This document shows, piece by piece, positions 11,447 through 21,622 of a stretch of DNA of 64,000 nucleotides (positions are counted from its first letter, which is position 1; each line of letters opens with the position of its first letter). The translations under genes were made by a program, and so were the position numbers. The DNA lies in assembly GCF_964355755.1 (NCBI RefSeq), contig NC_092678.1, positions 21,054,922-21,118,921 on the forward strand. Reading direction: 5' to 3'. The notes below the pieces were generated by a model. It saw only the letters and a program-made list of their open reading frames with translations, made no database searches and was not told where the DNA came from. The DNA comes from Antedon mediterranea (taxonomy: Eukaryota; Echinodermata; Crinoidea; Comatulida; Antedonidae).

Positions 11447-13489
11447 AATATGGAGGGGTTGCTTCAAAGGCGTATCAACTGAACCTCTTCTTTCTTTCAT
11501 TGATACTTGAAACTTTTCTTTTTTTATTCTTATTTTTTGTCGTGGTTGCATGTGAAGCTCAATAAAAAACTAAACAAAATCATGTAAAGCGATTCGAATT
11601 ATTGTGTAAAAGATTAACATCTTAAAACATTGAATAAACCTGCTTAAGAATACTCTTTGTATTCCATTAAGTCATAGCCCTACATTATTTGTATTGATGA
11701 TCGACACACCATTATATTATTTTTTTATTTTTTTTCTCATTTTAGTTTATCTAAGACGCGTCGCAACTAATTGGTGACGCGTCGCAACTCACCGATGACG
11801 CTTTTACATACATGTACGTCTGTGGTAATATAAGTAGAAACATGTGTTACGTTTTATCCCGTCACTCATAGCTGTCATAATCTTCTGTTTTGAGAGGATT
11901 TTAGCATAACATTCAAAATGATGATCTTGAAACTTTCAAACAGAACAGATTTCCATTAGGTTAATCGCCTTAATTATTTTAATCACTCTTAAGTGCGTAC
12001 ATTGAGTGAATTTACTCCGAAGAGTATATAAATTAAAAGTACGTTTACTTTACATACATCAGGATATTAATAACATCAGTCCGAAATTCCTGAACGTGTT
12101 GTGAGAACCCAGAGGGCTGATGTATGTTTAGACTGACGATAAACACACGACTGGAGCGTGCGTGGGGACCTGAAGCGTTATGATGCGATGTGTTTAGGCC
12201 TGGCGATAAACTCCCGGCGAGTGTGTCTAGTCACGCGCACAGGCTATTTTCACTGTTGTTCCCTGGTGTTTTGTATAATTGCGTACCATAATTATCAAAT
12301 AAGTGGCACAGCGATTATAGAATTGTTTGGGAACTCTGTTCAGTGTTGTTTGGAAAAGAGCTAAGTACTTATCCGAAGCGGCACTTACATCCAAGAGTGA
12401 CAATTAATAGATAATTAGGGAGAGTGATGTTTACCATGGATCAACATCTCTTGTAGGTCTATTATAATATTGTATAATGTAAATATATATTGATGAATAA
12501 ATGTGATAAATCACACGCTATTATAAGCTATGCGGTCTATAGAAAATAGCAACAACATATATAATTTATTTTTGAAAATAACTCTATCAACTAAAGTAAA
12601 TAGAGAATGTATACATAAATATTTAGGCCTGAATATAAAACGTTTCTGTATACGTGTAGAGAACCCAAAACGCTAAGTGTATAGGCTTGTTGGCAGTGTA
12701 TAGGCCCTAGTACGTGTCATGTTTAGTCCACCATCACACTGTTTGAAATAATTTTTTTCACATGTGCATTATGGCCGCTGTATTGTTGGATAGGCACCGC
12801 TGAGAGATATGGCGTATGCCAGAGTGTCGTTATGATGAGTACTGTATCTCGTCTGTACTACGCCCCTATATGACCACCTAGGTCATGGGACAACGAAACG
12901 AATTGTGGAAAGGGTTCATGCAAACTATCCCATCTGACATTGGCATATAACATACTTTTACAAAATCAAAGAATTGCCCACATTAGCACTTGCGAGGCCA
13001 TAATTTATCGCGATAAATCCAAACAGCACCGATCTCATGTTTGAAGATCCCTGCGTTCGTCTTAATCGGGTATGTTGACTGTACCCCTTATACCAACTTA
13101 ACCAGGTACATAACTTTGCCCAAATGGGCCCTGAGCAATACTGTAATAGGTCTAAGCCCGGTGAAATTGAATTTTTGGAGAAGGCAAGAAGGAGGCGGTA
13201 AGACACTGCTATCTGGCGGCTACAACAAGCTTTACAATCATCATCCACAGCCTAATAAGTTTTCAGATGATTAAGAAATCGGACGGTTTTCTCTGTGATT
13301 GATTTATATGCTAGTTGTGTAAGTATAGTTATGTAATTACACAGTATTATAGTTAATACAGATGCACCGGGTCTAATGAGATATTTTATTGACAAAAGCT
13401 TTCAGCGCTTCGTGATTTCCTCGGGTTATCTGACCCATCCACTCCACACGCGCGTCGCTCTCACGTCATACGCGTTACAAATGAAAGGG
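11447..13489. other. Intergenic stretch, no gene seen
   Basis: A paired GACGCGTCGCAACT motif occurs at about 11755 and 11784. The interval 12958-13270 is open on both strands (96 and 77 codons) and has mixed composition, but I recognise neither protein. No RNA gene was recognised. Confidence 0.4.
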
Positions 13490-14312
13490 ATAGAAAGAAG
13501 AAAAAAACGATACATGTTGTGTACCTCCTAAGCCTTGTCTACACTATCAAACTTTATGTGATGTGTCGATATATGGACATGGTGATGTCATATCACTGCC
13601 ATATTTAGGAATATCACTACCATATTTGAGAGTGAGGGGAGAGAGAGAGATAGAAAGAAGAAAAAATGATACATGTTGTACCTTCTAAGCCTTGTCTACA
13701 CTATCAAACTTTATGTGATGTGTCGATATATGGACATGGTGATGTCATATCACTGCCATATTTAGGAATATCACTACCATATTTGAGAGTGAGGGGAGAG
13801 AGAGAGATAGAAAGAAGAAAAAACGATACATGTTGTACCTTCTAAGCCTTGTCTACACTATCAAACTTTATGTGATGTGTCGATATATGGACATGATGAT
13901 GTCATATCACTACCATATTTAGGAATATCACTACCATATTTGAAAGTGAGGGGAGAGAGAGAGATAGAAAGAAGAAAAAACGATACATGTTGTACCTTCT
14001 AAGCCTTGTCTACACTATCAAACGGTATGTGATGTGTCGATATATGGACATGATGATGTCATATCACTACCATATTTAGGAATATCACTACCATATTTGA
14101 GAGTGAGGGGGAGAGAGAGAGAGATAAAAAGAAGAAAAACACACGGATACATGTTGTGTACCTCCTAAGCCTTGTATAAACTATCAAACGGTATGTGATG
14201 TGTCCATATGGACATGATGATGTCATATCACTGCCATATTTAGGAATATCACTACCATTTGGGCACATCACACTTGTTTCGTCAAACTAGTTTGATATTG
14301 TAGACAGAGCTT
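13490..14312. repeat. Family B MITE expanded into a ~158-bp tandem array, five units
   Basis: Each unit starts CTAAGCCTTGTCTACACTA, continues ACTTTATGTGATGTGTCGAT, GATGATGTCATATCACT and ACCATATTTGAGAGTGAGG, and ends in a GA-rich tract (GAGAGAGATAGAAAGAAG). Unit starts lie at about 13527, 13685, 13842, 13998 and 14166. The last unit ends with a normal family B right terminus (TGTAGACAGAGCTTTA, ending at about 14312), so the array grew inside one inserted MITE. Confidence 0.9.
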
Positions 14313-16003
14313 TACTATGGGGGCTCTAGTATTATACTTATGAAACGCCATGTGTGACAACATATTAAGTGGACATTCAGCCGTCTACTTCGAGTATTTG
14401 CGAATATAAAAAAATATTGACATTCATATCTATCAAGATGGTATTTGGAAACAATATAAATATCTTCGTTATTGCATTGAGATATTAATTTCAGAATACA
14501 ATATCTCTTGGTTCGGTAGTTCAGCAACGGACACTTAACGAACTTCCGGAGGCATTAGATGGGGTAAACAAACGCGATTTTTGTGAGTAAATCAGTCAAT
14601 ATTGATATAGTCTGTGGTCATTATTGTGCCCTCGGGCTTCGCAGTCTTGCGCCAGTCGATGTTTTTGTTTTTCGCAATGCAACGTTAATTCCTGATTTCA
14701 TTTCGTCGTCTGATATTCTAGACATACGAGATAGTAAATCCGTGTATGAGTGTTTATCCTTTAATCAAACATCTAAATGATTTGAATATATTTGCATATT
14801 TATATTTTGGTCCAGATTATCCATACATATCTAATCGCACCGGTGCTAATCGTGATTTTCGTATCTGGTGTTATAATTAATTAATTAATTAAAACTAACG
14901 ACTATACGTAGCAAATACGCCGACAAGTAATAATTACCGTACGGTTCACCACAAAGTAGGCCTAACAAATATGAAACGATTGTTTGTGCACGTAGAAGTT
15001 CACAGGGGGAAATGCGGTGTCGTAAAGTTGGGTTGATCCGACGAAGTGCAAAAATAATAATTCATTTTAGGGCCTGGGAAAATCCTCTTTGCTTAAATAT
15101 TCCAAATTCTTCTTAAAGTTCAACTCTACATGAAATTTAAAGATCTGCTTTATTTTTCTTACTCGCTACGGTGTGAATGCTCACACGTATAGAAGATTTA
15201 GTATTTATGTTTCACAGCGGGTTAGGGAGTCAGAGTAAAGAAGTTAGAAAAGTATATCCTTAACTGCGTGATACTAATAAAAATGCTTACATTCGCCAAA
15301 ATTATATTAGGACATTTTTTTTGCAAGTATGAATACATGACGCGATGTGTTCATCGATTGTTTAACCATGATTTGGCGTAATCGCAGAAGCTTTCACTAC
15401 ATATATCGGTCTCTAAGAAGCGTGGTGAACGTATGTTACGCTCTATGACGTCATATTTGTCATTTAATTTGTTTAATTCATTTTCATTTTTTCGATTTCA
15501 TTCTGTAACTGTCACTAGATAAAGTCTGACTGACCATCGTAATTCGTAAAACCGACAATAACTGAATGAATCCCCGAACAACGACAAACCGAACGACAAC
15601 CTCTATAGTGGCCAAACCCAACCCTTTCCAAACCATCCAAAAATGTTATTCGTATCAGAAGTCGCTATGTAATCGAGTTTAATATTATCATAATTTGATT
15701 ATGATTACTCAATTTAATATTGATTATTTGAGGTGACCTCGTAATGACCCAAGCGCTTCAAGGATTTTCAATTACTCTGGTAGATTACAGTAAATAATAC
15801 CTGCGTTATTATTAGTATCCAATAAGATATTGAAATTTAAATGCTTATATCGGATAGTTAATGAAATCGTGGAGAAACAATCAACTCCGTGGTAACTGTA
15901 TTCACTGTGTCTTATTATAATAAATGTCATTGTCTTGTATAATTTTTTTTTTTTTCTTTGAATAGTAACCCAACCTGTTGTTTTTTTTTCTTTTACAACG
16001 AAA
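14313..16003. other. Intergenic stretch, no gene seen
   Basis: AT-rich. Includes TTAATTAATTAATTAA near 14877-14892. No coding region or repeat family recognised. Confidence 0.45.
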
Positions 16004-16023
16004 CTCACTCACTCACTCACTCA
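16004..16023. repeat. (ACTC)n microsatellite
   Basis: Five perfect copies of ACTC/TCAC. Confidence 0.8.
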
Positions 16024-16459
16024 CAGGTATTTAACAACTCTATTGTCTATTTGTTTCTTGTGTGTTGCATGTCGAACATTGGTTTCTTGTATTAGAGGGA
16101 TAGCTAAAACTAGTTAGCCTGTCAGTTTTCACATAATGTCTATCTATACATTGTATAATAAACACTCCATTGTGGTATTTATACAGTTTTGTTTTCTTTC
16201 TTGGATGTTGTCGGACATTTGAGTTAAAATGATCATTCTGTCAGTTTTCGTATGTCCATTCGGTGTATTTATGAATGTTTAAAGGCTTAATACGTTTATT
16301 TGCCGCGAGTGTATGTGGCGTTGTCGAACCTAGTTTCTTGAGATGGACAGTACAGATAAACATATTAACCTAAAGGCCAATTACCACAGAAGCGGTTACG
16401 GTAAGCGGGACATCGCGTAGCTTTTCCCACGTATAATCTGTATCTAAAGCTCTTTTAAC

Positions 16460-16598
16460 AATTGTGTTTGCACCCGCCTGCGTGAAATCAAACCTGCGAT
16501 GTTTGCAGCACTATTGCGTCGTCCCACTTGTGATTACGCAATACAGCACTTTGCGTCAATACGTCGCGCTGCGTTGCGTCGTAGTGGGAACCACGCTT
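16460..16598 (-). repeat. Family A2 MITE, truncated, minus orientation
   Basis: Reverse complement of the A2 interior (TTGTGTTTGCACCCGCCTGC, AAATCAAACCTGCGATG, CTTGTGATTACGCAATACAG) ending with the terminus GTAGTGGGAACCACGCTT. The other end is lost near 16460. Confidence 0.85.
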
Positions 16599-17010
16599 AA
16601 ACCCGACCGCTCTGCGTTGTGTGTAAATATAATCATAAGGAATAACATAGATTCTATATTTTTATTACCGTTACCGCTCATCTGTGTAATTGGCCTTCAA
16701 TCAAAGTAACATTTATTTCTCTTGTCTTTCATAGAAAATAAAAATTAACTGTAGTCATATCTTGTTTGTTTGCGTGTATGCCAATTTACAGTTGACATTT
16801 GGTGTTTTGAATTTATGAATTTTTGTCATTAATATTGTAATGGGTTTCGATGAATTCGGCAATAAAAATGTATTCAACAACAACATGCTGTACTACATCC
16901 GGGTAATCACGTTATTTTGATCCCGTATCTAATACCCATCATTCATTAGTAACTTTGTCCTAATGGGCCTTTTACATTAATAAACCCATATTTTATATTA
17001 GAAACTAATG

Positions 17011-17332
17011 TTAAAGATGTATTGTCCCCCAAAAACATGAAAAAAAAGAAGATTAATTAAATCAGACTTTGAATAGTTTATTTGTAGTTATAATACAGTT
17101 AATTACTTCCAAAGAAAAAAAACGATGAAAAAAAATGTTTTCACTTATAAAATAACATGATATATGGTTATATTCAACAAAAAATTTGACAATATTTTGC
17201 TTTAAATTACAGTTTTTTTCAGGTAATTATATTTTGTTTCGATCCAATTTTTGGTCAAAGTGGTTAACTATTACATGTCACATTAAAATGGAATATTCAA
17301 CAAAAATTTGTTTAAGAATTATTTTTCAATTA
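17011..17332 (+). repeat. Family D element (TTAA, AGATGTATTGTCCC end), 3'-truncated
   Basis: Starts TTAAAGATGTATTGTCCCCC and matches the complete copy at 28201-28555 through GACATTAAAATGGAATATTC. It then loses similarity, so the right terminus is missing. Confidence 0.8.
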
Positions 17333-17674
17333 TTTCTCGTTATTCCTTTCCCTATATTCCATTATTTCGTGTGGTGTTTTTTTTTTCGTTTTCGTCCTAA
17401 TACAATAATAATATTATGTTCAGTATTCATATTTCCCTTTTGATTAATTTTATTTCCTATGAATATATTCAATAACTATGGTTTCAACGATTACGGTGTA
17501 ATTTGAGACGTTAATCTGTATTTTGATAGAGGTCTGGCTAGCTATTCCCCGAGTTTGATATTGCAATCACTGGCGGCTATTCTGAAAAGCCTTTAATCTA
17601 TTCGAAAGAAGACATTACATTTGATAATGTTCCTCTATGTTTAGAAACAGGAGTCTGCGATACAGTTAAAACTA

Positions 17675-18068
17675 AAGCTTGGTTCACACTAGAAACGCAA
17701 CACAAGGACGTAAAGCTAAGCAACGTAAAGCTTGGTTCCCACTAGATGCAACATTAGGACGTAACGCAACGTAAAGCTTGGTTGTCACTAGACGCAACAT
17801 AAGGACGTAACGCAACGTAATGCTTGGTTGTCACTAGACGCAACATAAGGACGTAACGCAACGTAAAGCTTGGTTGTCACTAGGAACGCAACACAAGGAC
17901 GTAACGCAACGTAAATCTTGGTTCCCACTAGACGCAACATAAGGACGTAACGCAACGTAAAGCTTGGTTCCCACTAGACGCAACATTAGGACGTAACGCA
18001 ACGTAAATCTTGGTTCCCACTAGACGCAACATAAGGACGTAACGCAACGTAAAGCTTGGTTTCCACTA
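17675..18068. repeat. Tandem array of a family A end, unit about 46 bp
   Basis: AAGCTTGGTTCCCACTAG plus ACGCAACATAAGGACGTAAC and GCAACGT repeats about eight times, with GGTTGTCACTAG and GGTTCCCACTAG variants. Only the outer ~46 bp of family A is amplified. The array leads directly into a full-length copy. Confidence 0.9.
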
Positions 18069-18250
18069 AAGCTTGGTTCCCACTAGAACGTAACGCAAGG
18101 ATGTAAACGCAACGCAAGCGTTTTAACCAATGACAAGCGAAGTTATAGGCATTTAGCAATCACAAGCGAATAAGCCATCGCTTGTGATTGGTCAATTCAC
18201 TTACGTTGCGTTACGTCCTTGTGTTGCGTCGCCAGTGGGAACCACGCATT
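18069..18250 (-). repeat. Family A MITE, full-length, inverted
   Basis: AAGCTTGGTTCCCACTAG to CCAGTGGGAACCACGCATT, with the internal blocks in the opposite order to the copies at 4978 and 6298 (AACCAATGACAAGCG first, GATTGGTCAATTCAC last). Confidence 0.9.
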
Positions 18251-18281
18251 AAAACGCAACACAAGAACGTAACGCAACGTA

Positions 18282-18414
18282 ATGCTTGGTTCCAATTAGG
18301 ACGTAAACGCAATGCAAGCGTGTTGACCAATGACAAGCGACAGTGATTTTGATTGGTCAACTTACTTACGTTGCGTTACGTCCTTGTGTTGCTTCTCTAG
18401 TGGGAACCAAGCAT
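18282..18414 (+). repeat. Family A MITE, short copy
   Basis: GCTTGGTTCCAATTAGGACG to CTAGTGGGAACCAAGCAT, with the GTTGACCAATGACAAGCG arm and GATTTTGATTGGTCAAC arm. The internal A segment found in 181-bp copies is deleted. Confidence 0.85.
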
Positions 18415-18692
18415 AAGTGATTTGACCGATGACAAGCGGTGAAATATTCAAACTGTCTGTTGTCATTGGTCAACTTGCTTGCGTTGTGCGTCTACGTTTT
18501 TGCGTTGTGTCCTAGTTGGAACCAAGCTTAAAGCGTTTGTTCCGACTTGAACGAAACGCAAGGACGTAAGATCACATCAAATACTTTGACCAATCACGAC
18601 GCGGTGGATCATTTGAACTGTTGCTTGTGATTGTTCAACTTATTTGCGTTGCGCTTATGTTCTTGCTTTGTTTGGTAACCAAGATTTAAATT
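18415..18692 (+). repeat. Two diverged family A fragments
   Basis: 18415-18529 ends CCTAGTTGGAACCAAGCTT. 18530-18692 begins AAAGCGTTTGTTCCGACTTG and ends TTTGGTAACCAAGATTTA. Both keep hairpin arms with CCAAT/ATTGG. With the neighbouring copies they form a 1-kb family A cluster. Confidence 0.7.
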
Positions 18693-19092
18693 CATGGTAA
18701 AGGCTAGTATGGGATTCAGACGGAGTTTTGACTTAATATAAGTAAAAAAGATAAATATTTTGGCACATATGGCGTTTCATATGTATACTGCTTGAGCTCG
18801 AAATAACTACAGACTTGGGGCAAGTCTAGGTTGTATAGGCCTACTCACGTATATGTAATGAAATATGACAGACACATTATGTTCAGTATCTCATATATTG
18901 TACTTGTGTATTATTCAAGTCTTTTATATTTTGGTCATTAATTATCTTTCGAGCTTTAGATTCGGGACGATAGAAGAAAGATGACATCGTCCAGAAACGC
19001 TATAAATTAATTAGCTAATTAATTTAATTAGACCTAATTTTGACGACGACGTACATTGATTAATATAAAGTTCGCCACGAATGTAACTAGTT
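18693..19092. other. Intergenic stretch, no gene seen
   Basis: AT-rich, one TAGGCCTA-type octamer at about 18836. A short palindrome-rich stretch TTAATTAGCTAATTAA lies near 19006-19025. Confidence 0.4.
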
Positions 19093-19272
19093 AGTTCTCT
19101 CTATGATATTCATTCGGGAGAATAAAGGTCAAAGGTTAACGTCTTCTGGTTGTATAGATATAGCACTATCGAGACTCTACCTAGTTCTTTCCATGCAATT
19201 CATTTGGGAAAATAAAGGTCAAAGGTTAACATCTTCTGGTTGTAAAGATATAGCACTATCGAGACTCTCCCA
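19093..19272. repeat. Two-copy tandem duplication, about 88 bp
   Basis: GAATAAAGGTCAAAGGTTAA followed by TCTTCTGGTTGTA and GATATAGCACTATCGAGACT occurs twice in direct order, with few differences. Confidence 0.85.
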
Positions 19273-19563
19273 ATTCTCCAGTCAACATTCGTATAGTCAA
19301 CAAAATGAGTGTAAATACACGGTACGATGTATGAATCTAAATTACTTTATTTTAATGTGTTCACCTGGGAAGGTTATTTTATGATTTTCACAATATTGTA
19401 ATTACCTGGACAATAATAAAAACCTTGTTGACGTGGTAACGTGCCTTACAGAATGTTCAAAGCACTATTCACTGCACGCCTGAGAATCGATATAAACGGG
19501 CCTTGATAACGTGTTAGCAACTATGCGCAGTTGTGTTGGGCGCAGTGAACATTATGCTAATTA

Positions 19564-20041
19564 AGGATTGGTTCCTACTATATAGTACACAAAGATTTAA
19601 GCACATCGCAAGTTGACTAATCATAAGAAGCGATGGGTTATTCTGCCTCTCTGCGTTGCATATACATCCTTGCGTTGCGTCCACGTTATTGCGTTGCGTC
19701 TACATCATTGCGTTGCGTCTACTTTATTGCGTTGCATATACATCCTTGCGTTGCGTCCACGTTATTGCGTTGCGTCTACATCATTGCGTTTCGTCTACTT
19801 TATTGCGTTGCATATACATCCTTGCGTTGCGTCCACGTTATTGCGTTGCGTCTACGTTATTGCGTTGCGTCTACTTTATTGCGTTGCGTCTACATCCTTG
19901 GGTTGCATTTACATCCTTGGGTTGCGTCTACGTTATTGCGTTGCGTCTATATATCCTTACGTTGCGTCTACTTTATTGCGTTGCGCCTACGTCTTTCCGT
20001 TGCGTCTACGGCCTTGCGTCTCTAGTGGGAACCGAAGATTT
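19564..20041 (+). repeat. Family A MITE with a right arm expanded into ~370 bp of short tandem repeats
   Basis: Left end AAGGATTGGTTCCTACTA, degenerate hairpin, then CTTGCGTTGCGTCTACGT-type 18-19 bp units from about 19650 to 20020, ending CTCTAGTGGGAACCGAAG. Normal family A has one such unit pair in this position. Overlapping open frames of 130-176 codons in three phases are repeat artefacts. Confidence 0.9.
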
Positions 20042-20610
20042 AAACCTAGATCCCAGTATATGGGCGCTGTTTTCGTTTTGTGCATTTTTTCACTTTTGTC
20101 TACTATATTACAAATTGTAGGCGCCATTTTCGACCGTGAATAATCTTCACTTTTGTGTACTACTATTAATAAATGTGATAATCTTATATATATCCTACTT
20201 TTTCTTTCATTTCTGTAAGAAGGGAAATACCCACTCCCACTGCTCCTCGCATAATAGACAACAACGAAGGGTTTGAGAATCTATATTTGCTGATTATCCG
20301 CCGCTCAAAACAGCTCAATCGAATACGGCTATATTAAGGGAGGGATTATCCGAACTGGCACTGTGATTGGTCAATTACTTGCGTCGCGCATATGTTTGTC
20401 GCGTCATATTCACGAGCTAAATTCAAAAGGTGGGATGTCCATGTGACGCAAGAATTCAAGTCTTCCAGACACAATTTTGGCTGTTTTAATATTTATTTAA
20501 TATTAATTATATATAATATTATTAATTGTAATATTCTTTTGGACCTCAGTGAGGTCGGGTATTAGGAGAGCCGATGTTATATAATACCACAGTCAGATTG
20601 TTGTAGTGTA
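20042..20610. other. Intergenic stretch, no gene seen
   Basis: AT-rich. A 40-base AT-only palindromic tract lies at 20490-20530. No coding signal. Confidence 0.4.
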
Positions 20611-20974
20611 AAGCGTGGTTCCCACTAGAATGCAACGCAGCGACAAGGTGCTGTATTGCGTAATCACAAGTGGGAACCGACGACGCAATAGTGCTGCAAA
20701 CATCGCAGGTTTGATTTCCCGCAAGCGGGGGAAAACAAAATTATTGGAATGGTATTTTCTAAAGCGACGCGACGCAACACAAGGACGTAACGCAACGCAA
20801 GTGAATTGATCAACAATCACAAGCAATGGCTTATTCGCTTGTGACTGCTAACTGTCTATAACTTCGCTTGTCATTGGTTAAAACGCTTGCGTTGCGTTTA
20901 CGTCATTGCGTTACGTTCTAGTGGGAACCAAGCTTTACGTCGCGTAGGTTGCGTCGCTAGTGGGAACCAAGCTT
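20611..20974 (+). repeat. Family A2 MITE interrupted by a family A copy
   Basis: A2 left half (AAGCGTGGTTCCCACTAG, CTGTATTGCGTAATCACAAG, CAGGTTTGATTTCCCGCAAG, GGTATTTTCT) is separated from its right end (TACGTCGCGTAGGTTGCG, CTAGTGGGAACCAAGCTT) by about 175 bp of family A. The uninterrupted arrangement is seen at 6090-6297. Confidence 0.88.
20762..20935 (+). repeat. Family A MITE nested inside A2
   Basis: Closely matches the full copies at 4978 and 6298 from CGACGCGACGCAACACAAGG to CTAGTGGGAACCAAGCTT, but lacks about 14 bp of the left terminus (GTGGTTCCCACTAG). Confidence 0.88.
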
Positions 20975-21344
20975 TAGTAAAAGCTCCTAATCTAATACAA
21001 TCGATTTGAAAAAAAAAGTCTGAATAATAATTCTGCGAATGCCGAAGGCAATGAACGATCTTTAACAGTCAAAAATCCCAACATGTTCTTTGATAAAAAG
21101 TCGTCTGATTTAAATGTAAATTGCTTTCTTTCTAAATTATTTATTGCTTTTAATTAACAGAATATGTCTACCTTGGCAACTATACGAGAGTGTTTAACTA
21201 GCCTGCTATATCGTTTATATCCGCATCAGCATGCAAAAGTAAAAAATAGGGACTTTTTATTCGATTGCGAGGTGTGCGACTCTAACAAAGTTTTATGCGC
21301 GTAACAAACATCTACGCATTCGTGGCATACAATCGGTCAATGTG

Positions 21345-21455
21345 ATTTGAATTCAATTCAATTCAATTCAAAGTAACATTTATTTTCTTCAAATTAAAAC
21401 AGTATACAAAATGATGTAAAGAAAGGTAATACGATTGAAGAAGGCATGTTGGTAT
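21345..21455 (-). mobile_element. 3' end of a retroposon (family H), minus orientation
   Basis: Reverse complement of 25905-26000: CAAAGTAACATTTATTTTCT, then AAAACAGTATACAAAATG and AAAGAAAGGTAATACG, then GAAGAAGGCATG. On the minus strand it ends in a (TTGAA)n tail (four copies of ATTCA on the + strand at 21351-21371), as LINE or SINE 3' ends do. No reverse-transcriptase coding sequence is present. Confidence 0.65.
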
Positions 21456-21495
21456 CCGATTTGATTCGTAGACTTTTTAGCTTATTTTAAGCATT

Positions 21496-21622
21496 AAGCT
21501 TGGTTCCCACCACAGAAGCAACGGAACCGATTTGACCAATGCCAAGCGACAGTTCGGTTAATTCATCGCTTTTGATTGGTCAAATCACTTACGTTGCGCT
21601 TACCTCCTTGCGTTGCGTCTTT
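21496..21622 (+). repeat. Family A MITE, diverged right end
   Basis: TTAAGCTTGGTTCCCAC at the left (TTAA at 21494-21497), hairpin with TTTGACCAATGCCAAGCG and GATTGGTCAAATCAC arms, then CCTTGCGTTGCGTCTTTAAT instead of the usual terminus. Confidence 0.8.

Noticed and set aside
10698-11551. Open frames of 282, 163 and 97 codons on the minus strand
   Set aside because: They are translations of a 29-bp minisatellite in three phases; the unit has no stop codon, and the flanks show no domain or gene structure.
19613-20143. Overlapping frames of 176, 154 and 130 codons on the plus strand
   Set aside because: All three phases read the same tandem GCGTTGCGTCTACGT units inside an expanded MITE.
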